From Alphaproteobacteria bacterium (GTDB lineage: Bacteria > Pseudomonadota > Alphaproteobacteria > Rhizobiales > Devosiaceae), in assembly GCA_013152625.1 (NCBI GenBank), contig JAADFY010000100.1:1-5665 (forward strand): DNA of 5,665 nucleotides, read 5' to 3'. Of the stretch, positions 1 to 5,651 are shown piece after piece. Each line of letters begins with the position of its first letter. Positions within the stretch are counted from its first letter, which is position 1. The notes beneath the pieces were generated by a model. It did no database searches. It was not told the origin of the DNA and saw only the letters and a list, made by a program, of their open reading frames with translations. The position numbers and the translations under genes are program-made.

Positions 1-516
1 ATCAATGACGACCCCACATCCAGGGAGCTGGCTTCAAAAACCGGTATCATAACCCGCTTTTCAGGGCCTTCCAATCCTGATGGTGCGGCGTGGGCCGACA
101 TTCGCTATTTCGGGATTACCGTTGATGCCGATACCGACGCTGCGGCGGCGTTTGTCAGGTTCTCCATGGATGAGGGCTATACCAAAACGCTCTCGATTGC
201 CCCAGAGGGCAAGTTCCCGGTCCGCCGGGGAACCCCAGACGACCCCACCAGGTTCGTGGATGCCTGGGCCACCCTGCCAGTGGGCGTTGATCGCAAGGCA
301 CCACTTTCTGACCTGTATGCTCCCGAGGTCATCTCGGAGATCGTTGCTGGTCTGGAAACTGCCGATCGCTGGGGTGTCAAGGAAGGGCAGTTGTCCAAGG
401 CCTCGGCCATCATCAACTCGCAGGTCATAAACCGGCTGGTGCGTGAGTTCCTTGATGGTGAACGCGATTCGGCGGCGACTGCCAGCCTGATCAACGAGGA
501 ACTTGAAAACCTGTAA
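1..516 (+). CDS. Sugar-type ABC transporter substrate-binding protein, C-terminal part (5' end outside window)
   Basis: The reading frame is open from base 1 to the TAA at 514-516 and gives the last 171 residues; the signal peptide and N-terminal lobe lie upstream of the window. The visible part has the look of a family-1 (MalE/UgpB-like) extracellular solute-binding protein. An alanine-rich helix (DADTDAAAAFVRFSMDEGY) leads into a segment ending in KFPVRRG, matching the usual C-lobe pattern of a helix with an aromatic and then a G-x-x-P-x-R turn. A long helical C-terminus follows and ends in ELENL. The protein would act in the periplasm, delivering its ligand to the two permeases encoded next. 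The ligand cannot be read from this fragment; the hydrolase downstream suggests a small glycoside. It is separated from the first permease by 64 nt containing a strong hairpin, as expected for a binding protein made in excess over the membrane subunits. The class is fairly sure; the substrate is unknown. Confidence 0.85.
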   Translation: MNDDPTSRELASKTGIITRFSGPSNPDGAAWADIRYFGITVDADTDAAAAFVRFSMDEGYTKTLSIAPEGKFPVRRGTPDDPTRFVDAWATLPVGVDRKAPLSDLYAPEVISEIVAGLETADRWGVKEGQLSKASAIINSQVINRLVREFLDGERDSAATASLINEELENL

Positions 517-528
517 GATACGATCATG

Positions 529-556
529 GGGTCCGGGCGGTGTGCCGTCCGGATCC
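529..556 (+). promoter_or_regulatory. Intercistronic RNA hairpin between binding-protein and permease genes
   Basis: GGGTCCGGGCGG (529-540) can pair with CCGTCCGGATCC (545-556) around a TGTG loop. This gives 12 base pairs, two of them G-U. A short T4 run (562-565) starts five bases after the stem. The hairpin begins 13 nt after the stop of the binding-protein gene and ends just before the Shine-Dalgarno of the permease. By analogy with the malE-malF gap of E. coli, it could be a 3' stabiliser of the binding-protein mRNA or a leaky terminator. The pairing is seen directly; the role is inferred. Confidence 0.6.
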
Positions 557-566
557 TGCCGTTTTC

Positions 567-573
567 AGGGGAG
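567..573 (+). promoter_or_regulatory. Ribosome binding site for the first permease, supporting a GTG start
   Basis: AGGGGAG lies 7 nt before GTG 581 and is the strongest Shine-Dalgarno-like sequence in the gap. It favours GTG 581 over the TTG at 503, which would lie inside the upstream gene and ahead of the hairpin. It also favours GTG 581 over ATG 617 and ATG 626. ATG 617 has only a weaker AAGGG at 609-613, about 3 nt away. Confidence 0.65.
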
Positions 574-580
574 TTGGGTA

Positions 581-1870
581 GTGGGCGGCGCAAAACCATC
601 GGCAAAAAAGGGCAAAATGGGCCCCATGGCCCGCCAGGAGGCCCGGCTGGCCCGGTTCATGCTGGCTCCGACCTTTTTAATCGTTATGGCCATCGTTCTT
701 TTTCCCCTGCTGGCCAACTTCTGGATTTCGGCCAAACCGGTCACGTTGGCCGACTTGCGACCGCCAACCCCTATCGCTTCCGAGCGGGTGCGCGGCGACA
801 TGGATGTGGCCGGCCAGCCCTTTGTCATTCGCTACCGGGTCAGAAATTCTTCAAAGCGGGTCACAATCACCGGCGTTGCCATGACCGACGAGCTGCCCGA
901 CGGGCTGACCGCGCTGGAGATCGATCCGCGATGTACGCTGTCGGGGGCGAAAATCCAGTGCGACCTGGGGCAACTGGCGGGGGGGACACGCATCGATGTT
1001 TTGCTGAGTGTGGTGCCCGATGCCGGCTTTGCCGCCAATCCGGTCTCGCCTCGGGACACGAAACCGGAAATGTCCGGCCAGGCCCCCAATGTTTTGACCA
1101 ACGCCGAGTTCACCTGGGCCAATTACGCCCGCATATTCAACGCCCGTGAGTTCTGGAAAGTGCTTTCGGTCACCTTTACCTACACGATATTCGGCACCCT
1201 TGGCGCCCTGCTGCTGGGCCTGTTTGCCGCCCAGTTGCTCAACACTACATTTATCGGCCGGCCAATATTGAGGGGCCTGTTTCTGTTCCCGTTTGTTGCC
1301 CCGGTGATCGCTGTCGCTTTTACCTGGGTGATATTGCTCGATCCGTTCTCGGGCACGTTCAATGCCATTTTGGTGCGCATGAATGTCACCGAAGAAGGCA
1401 TCAACTTTTTCGGCCAGCGGGTGGTTGATCTGAATATTTTAGGGCTGACATTTGAATTCCCGCTGGCGCTGGCCACGGTCATTGCCTTTGAAGCCTGGCG
1501 TTATTTCCCCCTCTCGTTTCTGTTTATTTTGGCCCGTATGCAATCCATTTCCGCCGACATGTATGAGGCGGCCGAAGTGGATGGCGCCACCCCGTTTCAG
1601 CAGTTTCGGCACATTTCCCTGCCCCAGCTGGCCGGGATTTTATCGACGCTGTTTCTTTTGCGGTTCATCTGGACGTTTAACAAGTTCGACGACATTTTCC
1701 TGCTCACCGGCGGCGCCGCCGGCACCCGAACCCTGACCGTGGATGTCTATGAGAAGGGGTTTGCCCTTTCCGATCTGGGCGCCGGTGCGGCGGTGGCGGT
1801 GGTGATCTTTGTGCTGCTCTTAACCTTCGCAGCCATTCATTTCCGCTTTGTCCACCGGGAGGAAGCGTGA
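581..1870 (+). CDS. MalF-type carbohydrate ABC transporter permease with a DUF11-like periplasmic insert
   Basis: Inner-membrane subunit of the importer, 429 residues from GTG 581; typical six-helix members of the family have about 290-310. A basic cytoplasmic N-terminus (KPSAKKGK) precedes the first membrane helix (about residues 26-49). A periplasmic loop of about 140 residues follows, with an Ig-like/DUF11 domain (about 70-146). The permease core then resumes at about 180 with NYARIF and further helices near 193-217, 231-255, 294-318, 351-372 and 401-424. The cytoplasmic EAA loop, which docks on the ATPase, is clear at about 328-348: YEAAEVDGA, then ISLP. The loop sits between the first and second core helices, the same topological place as the large P2 loop of E. 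coli MalF that touches the binding protein. That is an analogy, not shown homology. The gene overlaps the next permease by 1 nt. Permease identity is nearly certain; the start is likely but not proven. Confidence 0.93.
   Translation: MGGAKPSAKKGKMGPMARQEARLARFMLAPTFLIVMAIVLFPLLANFWISAKPVTLADLRPPTPIASERVRGDMDVAGQPFVIRYRVRNSSKRVTITGVAMTDELPDGLTALEIDPRCTLSGAKIQCDLGQLAGGTRIDVLLSVVPDAGFAANPVSPRDTKPEMSGQAPNVLTNAEFTWANYARIFNAREFWKVLSVTFTYTIFGTLGALLLGLFAAQLLNTTFIGRPILRGLFLFPFVAPVIAVAFTWVILLDPFSGTFNAILVRMNVTEEGINFFGQRVVDLNILGLTFEFPLALATVIAFEAWRYFPLSFLFILARMQSISADMYEAAEVDGATPFQQFRHISLPQLAGILSTLFLLRFIWTFNKFDDIFLLTGGAAGTRTLTVDVYEKGFALSDLGAGAAVAVVIFVLLLTFAAIHFRFVHREEA
788..1018 (+). other. DUF11-like beta-sandwich domain inside the permease loop
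   Basis: This segment encodes about 77 residues (about 70-146 of the protein) with the hallmarks of a DUF11/Ig-like repeat. FVIRYRVRNSS matches the 'Y-x-V-x-N' strand, and VAMTDELPDGLT matches the 'V-x-D-x-LP-x-G' turn. RCTLSGAKIQCDLGQLAGGT matches the 'C...C-x-LG-x-L-x-x-G' strand pair. A strand (IDVLLSVVP) closes it. The two cysteines (about 118 and 127) could form a disulfide in the periplasm. DUF11 repeats are best known from large surface and secreted proteins, so finding one within a transporter permease is unexpected. The motif match was read by eye. Confidence 0.7.
1857..1863 (+). promoter_or_regulatory. Ribosome binding site for the second permease
   Basis: GGGAGGA lies within the last codons of the first permease, 6 nt before ATG 1870. 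It supports ATG 1870, whose first base is the last base of the upstream TGA, over the GTG at 1867. This is a stop-start overlap that favours translational coupling of the two permeases, which assemble as a heterodimer. Confidence 0.75.
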
Positions 1871-2244
1871 TGCGTTTTGGAACCGGCTATCTGCTCGGGA
1901 TTGCCACCGGCGCCATCTGGGGCGTGCTTTCAATCGCGCTGGTGGGGATCGGGCTGACCCTGGTTACCGGCCTGCCGGCGACCCCGGTTCTGGCCGCAGG
2001 CGCCCTTGGCGGATCGGTCAGTGCCGCGATCCTCATGCCGAGAAAGAAAAAACTGCGCACCAAAGCGCTCTATCTGGCAGCGTTTGCCGGTGGGCTCATC
2101 GCGATGATGCTGGCGTCGTTTGCGGCTCCGTTCACGTTGCCGGCCAGCGCCGCTCCGCTCACCCTGGGGCTGGGCATTGTGGTGGTCGCTCTCGGCCAGA
2201 CCCTGGCCAACATGGCCTGCCTTGGGGACACCGACACGGGGATG
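1870..2244 (+). other. Extra N-terminal membrane region of the MalG-type permease
   Basis: The first 125 codons encode Gly/Ala-rich hydrophobic segments predicted by eye to form about four helices (Y7-T33, P39-L55, A66-A86, P96-C117). A positively charged PRKKK turn follows the second segment, and a polar GDTDTG linker precedes the permease core. By the positive-inside rule, PRKKK suggests that turn faces the cytoplasm. An even number of added helices would keep the orientation of the core unchanged. It resembles small integral membrane modules in general, but no family is recognised. Confidence 0.55.
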
Positions 2245-3099
2245 ATCGCGCGCTATGCCATCGAGGCGCTGATCATCCGGCTGCTCAAGGGGCTGGGGTT
2301 TGTCTTTTTTACCACCATCGTGGTTCTGCCGTTTTACGTCATGGTGGTCACCAGCCTGAAAAGCCAGCAAAAACTGCTGCTCAATCCCCTTGATCTGTCG
2401 GTGGATTTCACCCAGGCCCCGGCCGATCTGTTCCGTTCGTATATCGAATTGTTCACCCTGTTCAATTTCGGCCAGTTCCTGCTCATTTCCACCATTGTTT
2501 CCTTTGCCACCGTGATCATCACCCTGGCCTTTTCCATCCCCGGCGCCTACGCGGTCTCACGGCTGCGGTTTCCCGGTCAGGCGTTTTTGTCGCGCTTTAT
2601 CCTGCTCATTTACATGGTGCCGGCCATTGTTCTGGTCATTCCGCTTTACTCGGTTTTTTCCCAACTGGGACTGCGCAACTCCCTGACCGGTCTGCTTATT
2701 GTTTATCCCGCCACCACCCTGCCAGTGGCCCTTTACATGTTGCAGGGCTATTTCCGGGGCCTGCCCCAGGAGCTTGAGGACGCCGGGCTGATGGACGGGC
2801 TCAACCGGGCCGGGGTCATTTTTCGGATCACTTTGCCACTGGCACTGCCGGCCCTGGCTTCGGTGTCGCTTTATGTGTTCATGATCGCCTGGAACGAGTT
2901 TCTTTTTGCCTTCATGTTTTTGGATGATCCGGGGATTTTCACCTTGTCCCGGGGCGTGGTTTCGCTCAATTCATCCGAAGTTCCCCGCCAGCATCTCATG
3001 GCCGGCGCGGTGGTGGCCACAGTGCCCATACTGGTAATTTTCCTCTGGTTCGAGCGGTTCCTGGTCCAGGGGCTGACCGCCGGCAGCGTCAAGGGTTGA
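1870..3099 (+). CDS. MalG-type carbohydrate ABC transporter permease with an N-terminal membrane extension
   Basis: Second inner-membrane subunit of the importer, 409 residues; MalG-type partners usually have about 270-300. The canonical part begins near residue 127. It holds a first helix (about 141-160: FVFFTTIVVLPFYVMVVTS), a periplasmic segment ending near FNFGQFLLIST, and then SIPGAYAVSRLRFPG, a typical family stretch. The EAA loop follows at about 301-323 (ELEDAGLMDGLNRAG, then ITLP), and the C-terminus (WFERFLVQGLTAGSVKG) is a very standard MalG-type end. Ahead of this core, residues 1-125 form about four hydrophobic segments (roughly 7-33, 38-55, 66-86, 96-117), with a basic patch PRKKK at 57-61 between the second and third. 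This extra region runs in frame with no sign of a frameshift, and I recognise no known domain in it. The gene overlaps the upstream permease by 1 nt and lies 3 nt from the hydrolase gene. Permease assignment is very secure; the extension's function is unknown. Confidence 0.94.
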   Translation: MRFGTGYLLGIATGAIWGVLSIALVGIGLTLVTGLPATPVLAAGALGGSVSAAILMPRKKKLRTKALYLAAFAGGLIAMMLASFAAPFTLPASAAPLTLGLGIVVVALGQTLANMACLGDTDTGMIARYAIEALIIRLLKGLGFVFFTTIVVLPFYVMVVTSLKSQQKLLLNPLDLSVDFTQAPADLFRSYIELFTLFNFGQFLLISTIVSFATVIITLAFSIPGAYAVSRLRFPGQAFLSRFILLIYMVPAIVLVIPLYSVFSQLGLRNSLTGLLIVYPATTLPVALYMLQGYFRGLPQELEDAGLMDGLNRAGVIFRITLPLALPALASVSLYVFMIAWNEFLFAFMFLDDPGIFTLSRGVVSLNSSEVPRQHLMAGAVVATVPILVIFLWFERFLVQGLTAGSVKG

Positions 3100-3102
3100 T
3101 CG

Positions 3103-4404
3103 ATGAGCATAACCGAAATTTCACGGCTGGATGCCCAGGCGCGGGCCATCCTGAAAGAAAATGACCGGGGCGGCTACACCGTCCCGACCAAGGGGCTTTA
3201 TCCTTTTCAATGGAACTGGGATTCCGCCCTTGTCGCGTTGGGATATGCTGCTTTTGACACCGGGCGGGCCTGGCGGGAGATAGAAACGCTTCTTGAAGGG
3301 CAATGGGGCAACGGCATGGTGCCCCACATTATTTTCTGGCGCGATGACGCAGGCTATTTCCCCGGCCCGGGCGAATGGGACACTCGCCGATCGCCGCCCA
3401 CCTCGGGCATTACCCAGCCACCGGTTGTGGCAACGGTCATGCGGCGCCTGTTTGCCCGATCCGGCCCACCTGATCCGGGCCGGCTGGATGCCATGCTCAA
3501 AGCCATCGACCGCTGGCACCAGTGGTTCGCCGATGCGCGGGACCCGAACGGAACGGGCCTGGTGGCCATCGTTCACCCCTGGGAGAGCGGCCGGGACAAT
3601 TTGCCAGACTGGGACCATCCCATGTCTTATGTGGACATTTCAAAAGTGGGCACCTATCAGCGGCGGGACACCCAGCACATTGACGCCGGCCAGCGGCCTG
3701 CCAAGACCGACTACGACCGGTATATGGCATTGGTCCAGTTCGGGCGATCCCATGGCTGGGACGACAAAAAACTCGCCGACCACTCACCTTTCTGGGTAGC
3801 GGACGTCGGCACCAACGCCATTTTGCGCCGGGCGGAACATGACCTGGCGTGGCTGGCCGAAAGGGCTGGAGAAACCGCGATCGCCGAACGGGCGCGGCTT
3901 CGCGGTGCAAATCTGGCCAGGGGTTTCGACGGGCTGTGGTCGGAGAAACTGGGGGGGTATGTCTCCATGGATCTGCGCCGGGGGCGGCTGGCCGAAGCTT
4001 TAACCGCTGGCTCGTGGCTGGCCCTTTATGCCGGGGAAGGAGACCCGGCCCGGATCGCGCGTATGGCCGGATTATTGGAGCAGTGGCTGGAGCCGGTAGG
4101 GTTTGGCCTGCCCAGTTTTGACCCCGGGCATCCCCTGTTCGACCCGATCCTTTATTGGCGTGGCCCGGTCTGGGCGATCATCAACCGGCTGGTGGCCGAC
4201 GGGCTTACCCGGGCCGGTCTGACAAAGCTGGCGGAACGGATCCGGGCCGACACCGAAGCCCTGATCCGCAAAGCGGGTTTTTACGAGTATTTCAACCCGG
4301 TCACGGCCGAAGGCGGCGGTGGAGACAGTTTTTCATGGACGGCGGCAATGTGGCTGGACTGGGCTTCACCCACCGCTGACAAAATCGGGGGCCTGGAGGT
4401 CTGA
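3103..4404 (+). CDS. GH63/MGH1-type glycoside hydrolase, likely glucosylglycerate or mannosylglycerate hydrolase
   Basis: A 433-residue protein with no signal peptide or membrane segment, so it should act in the cytoplasm on imported substrate. It looks like a single (alpha/alpha)6-barrel glycosidase of the mannosylglycerate/glucosylglycerate hydrolase group (GH63-like, often annotated 'MGH1-like' or 'amylo-alpha-1,6-glucosidase'), whose members have about 420-450 residues. Seen motifs: ENDRGGYTVPTKGLYPFQWNWDSA (split here as ENDRGGYTVP at 19-28 and FQWNWDSA at 35-42), WGNGMVPHI (68-76), HPWESGRDNLP (158-168), and AEGGGGDSFSWTAA (402-415). From memory, the mycobacterial glucosylglycerate hydrolase uses D182 as general acid and E419 as base. 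D165 and E403 here sit in the matching motifs at almost the same separation (238 versus 237 residues). These enzymes release the hexose and glycerate by inversion. The start ATG has AAGGG (3091-3095) 7 nt upstream. The family is confident; the exact substrate is inferred, and other small alpha-glycosides remain possible. Confidence 0.85.
   Translation: MSITEISRLDAQARAILKENDRGGYTVPTKGLYPFQWNWDSALVALGYAAFDTGRAWREIETLLEGQWGNGMVPHIIFWRDDAGYFPGPGEWDTRRSPPTSGITQPPVVATVMRRLFARSGPPDPGRLDAMLKAIDRWHQWFADARDPNGTGLVAIVHPWESGRDNLPDWDHPMSYVDISKVGTYQRRDTQHIDAGQRPAKTDYDRYMALVQFGRSHGWDDKKLADHSPFWVADVGTNAILRRAEHDLAWLAERAGETAIAERARLRGANLARGFDGLWSEKLGGYVSMDLRRGRLAEALTAGSWLALYAGEGDPARIARMAGLLEQWLEPVGFGLPSFDPGHPLFDPILYWRGPVWAIINRLVADGLTRAGLTKLAERIRADTEALIRKAGFYEYFNPVTAEGGGGDSFSWTAAMWLDWASPTADKIGGLEV
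4395..4400 (+). promoter_or_regulatory. Ribosome binding site for the ATPase gene
   Basis: GGAGGT, a near-perfect Shine-Dalgarno, lies in the last codons of the hydrolase gene, 6 nt before ATG 4407. Together with the 2-nt gap between the genes it fixes the ATPase start and supports coupled translation. Confidence 0.75.
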
Positions 4405-4406
4405 CC

Positions 4407-5468
4407 ATGGGCAGGATCGAGCTTAAAAACATCTACAAATCCTTTGGCGAAGTCGAGGTGATCAAGGGCATCGATCTATTTATCAATGAGGGTGAACTTG
4501 TAATTTTCGTCGGCCCCTCCGGATGTGGAAAGTCGACCCTATTGCGCCTGATCAGCGGGCTTGAGGAAGCAACACACGGCACCATCACCATCGACGGCGA
4601 GGACATGACCTCCAAACGCCCCGCCGAGCGTGGGCTTTCGATGGTCTTCCAGTCCTATGCGCTATATCCCCACAAAACCGTGCGGGAGAATATGGGATTT
4701 GGCTTAACCGTCGCCCGGGTTCCAAAAACGGTGATCGCGAAAAAAGTTCACGAGGCTGCCGTCACGCTAAAACTTGAAGACCTGCTCGACCGGCGGCCCA
4801 AGGAGCTCTCGGGTGGGCAGCGTCAGCGGGTGGCCATCGGCCGGGCCATCGTTCGCGAACCGCGCGCTTTTTTGTTCGACGAACCCCTGTCCAACCTCGA
4901 CGCTGCGCTCCGGGTGGAAATGCGGCTCGAGATTGCCAAACTACACCAGCTTTTACGCGCGACAATGGTTTATGTAACTCATGATCAGGTTGAGGCCATG
5001 ACATTGGCTGACCGGATTGTTGTGCTCCAGGACGGGCTGGTGGAGCAGATCGGAACGCCCCTCGAACTCTATGAGCGCCCGGCAAACCTGTTCGTCGCCC
5101 AGTTCATCGGCTCACCGAAAATGAATGTGGTTGGCGCAAACAGCAAAGCGGGCACGGTCACGTTTGCCAATGGCTCGGAATGGGATTTCAAAGGGGCCCC
5201 CGATAATGCGGCCCATCTGGGGGTGCGGCCCGAATCAATTTCCCTGTGCGGAACGGCGGAGGGGGTTCTTGCGGGCGAAATCGAAGTGGTTGAGCACCTC
5301 GGATCGGACAGTTTTGCCTATGTGGCGGTGGACAAGGTGGGGGTTTTTACCGTCCGCATCGTCGGTCGGGCCCATGTCAAACCAGGCGAGGTCACCGGTC
5401 TGTCGTTTGGTGCCGACGACATCCATCTGTTTGGACAACATGGCGGGGTAGCGCTGGCGTTTGCCTAA
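4407..5468 (+). CDS. Carbohydrate ABC transporter ATP-binding protein (UgpC/MsmX/MalK type)
   Basis: Cytoplasmic ATPase that would power the importer as a homodimer; 353 residues, normal for the family (about 350-370). All catalytic motifs are intact: Walker A GPSGCGKST (36-44), Q-loop Q82 in VFQSYALYPH, signature LSGGQ (134-138), Walker B AFLFDEP (154-160, catalytic E159), D-loop SNLD (162-165) and switch H192 in YVTHDQ. The C-terminal part (about 236-353) is the TOBE/MalK-type regulatory region, with the typical SPKMNVV entry (236-242), LGVRPESISL and a DIHLFG end. A small variation is K90 in YPHKTV, where relatives usually have a hydrophobic residue such as Met. ATPases of this type often serve several sugar importers, but its place 2 nt after the hydrolase gene argues that this one is dedicated to this system. 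It appears to be the last gene of the operon: about 200 nt of non-coding DNA with hairpins follows. Confidence 0.97.
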   Translation: MGRIELKNIYKSFGEVEVIKGIDLFINEGELVIFVGPSGCGKSTLLRLISGLEEATHGTITIDGEDMTSKRPAERGLSMVFQSYALYPHKTVRENMGFGLTVARVPKTVIAKKVHEAAVTLKLEDLLDRRPKELSGGQRQRVAIGRAIVREPRAFLFDEPLSNLDAALRVEMRLEIAKLHQLLRATMVYVTHDQVEAMTLADRIVVLQDGLVEQIGTPLELYERPANLFVAQFIGSPKMNVVGANSKAGTVTFANGSEWDFKGAPDNAAHLGVRPESISLCGTAEGVLAGEIEVVEHLGSDSFAYVAVDKVGVFTVRIVGRAHVKPGEVTGLSFGADDIHLFGQHGGVALAFA

Positions 5469-5533
5469 TTCACGTTGGGATGGAATTGCCTGGTTTGTTT
5501 GCGCTTACGGGTTCCAGTTTGCGTCACAGGCTG

Positions 5534-5549
5534 TACCGATACCGTACCG
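5534..5549 (+). repeat. Three TACCG direct repeats
   Basis: TACCG occurs at 5534-5538, 5540-5544 and 5545-5549, immediately before the first hairpin. The same TACCG recurs at 5646-5650 in the inverted repeat near the end of the window. They could be half-sites for a regulator or part of the dispersed repeat; only the repetition itself is seen. Confidence 0.45.
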
Positions 5550-5570
5550 TCCCGGCCACCGAGCCGGGAC
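5549..5570 (+). repeat. First hairpin of an alphaproteobacterial-type intergenic repeat
   Basis: GTCCCGGC (5549-5556) pairs perfectly with GCCGGGAC (5563-5570) around the loop CACCGA. It is followed by no T-run, so it is not a classical terminator by itself. Together with the next hairpin it resembles the palindromic dispersed elements common between genes in Alphaproteobacteria. Confidence 0.65.
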
Positions 5571-5581
5571 ATGTATTCCAG

Positions 5582-5602
5582 ACCCCGGATCAAGTCCGGG
5601 GT
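5582..5602 (+). repeat. Second hairpin, CCCCGGATCAAGTCCGGGG-type palindrome
   Basis: ACCCCGGA (5582-5589) pairs perfectly with TCCGGGGT (5595-5602) around TCAAG. This core sequence is familiar as a widely dispersed intergenic palindrome in many alphaproteobacterial genomes (established from general knowledge, not searched here). A T6 run lies at 5618-5623, 15 nt after the stem. That is too far for an ideal intrinsic terminator, but the element may still help end or protect the operon transcript. Confidence 0.7.
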
Positions 5603-5637
5603 GGTGCAAGGGGGTGGTTTTTTCCTACTTTTGTCTC

Positions 5638-5651
5638 ACGGTTCGTACCGT
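5638..5651. promoter_or_regulatory. Small inverted repeat, possible operator of a downstream gene
   Basis: ACGGT (5638-5642) and ACCGT (5647-5651) are perfect inverted repeats separated by TCGT. An ATG follows at 5659. ACGGT/ACCGT palindromes of this size resemble operators of TetR-type repressors, but with 14 bases and no downstream gene visible this is a weak suggestion. Confidence 0.25.

Noticed and set aside
503..580. TTG at 503 as the start of the first permease
   Set aside because: It lies inside the binding-protein gene, has no ribosome binding site, and the added peptide would be encoded across the hairpin. GTG 581 with AGGGGAG is better.
177..605. Minus-strand open frame of 142 codons across the binding-protein gene end
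   Set aside because: It is a shadow of the GC-rich plus-strand gene, has no recognisable domain and runs through the intercistronic hairpin.
1870..2244. The membrane extension as a separate gene fused by a sequencing frameshift
   Set aside because: The frame is continuous into the permease core, and I see no stop, internal ribosome binding site with a good start, or frame change near the junction.
1848..2393. Plus-strand alternative frame of 181 codons over the permease junction
   Set aside because: Its translation is rich in Arg, Gly and His with no domain, while the overlapping frame encodes a clear membrane protein with its own ribosome binding site.
5582..5623. Classical intrinsic terminator
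   Set aside because: The T6 run is 15 nt beyond the stem instead of directly after it, so the structure is reported as a repeat with possible terminator function only.
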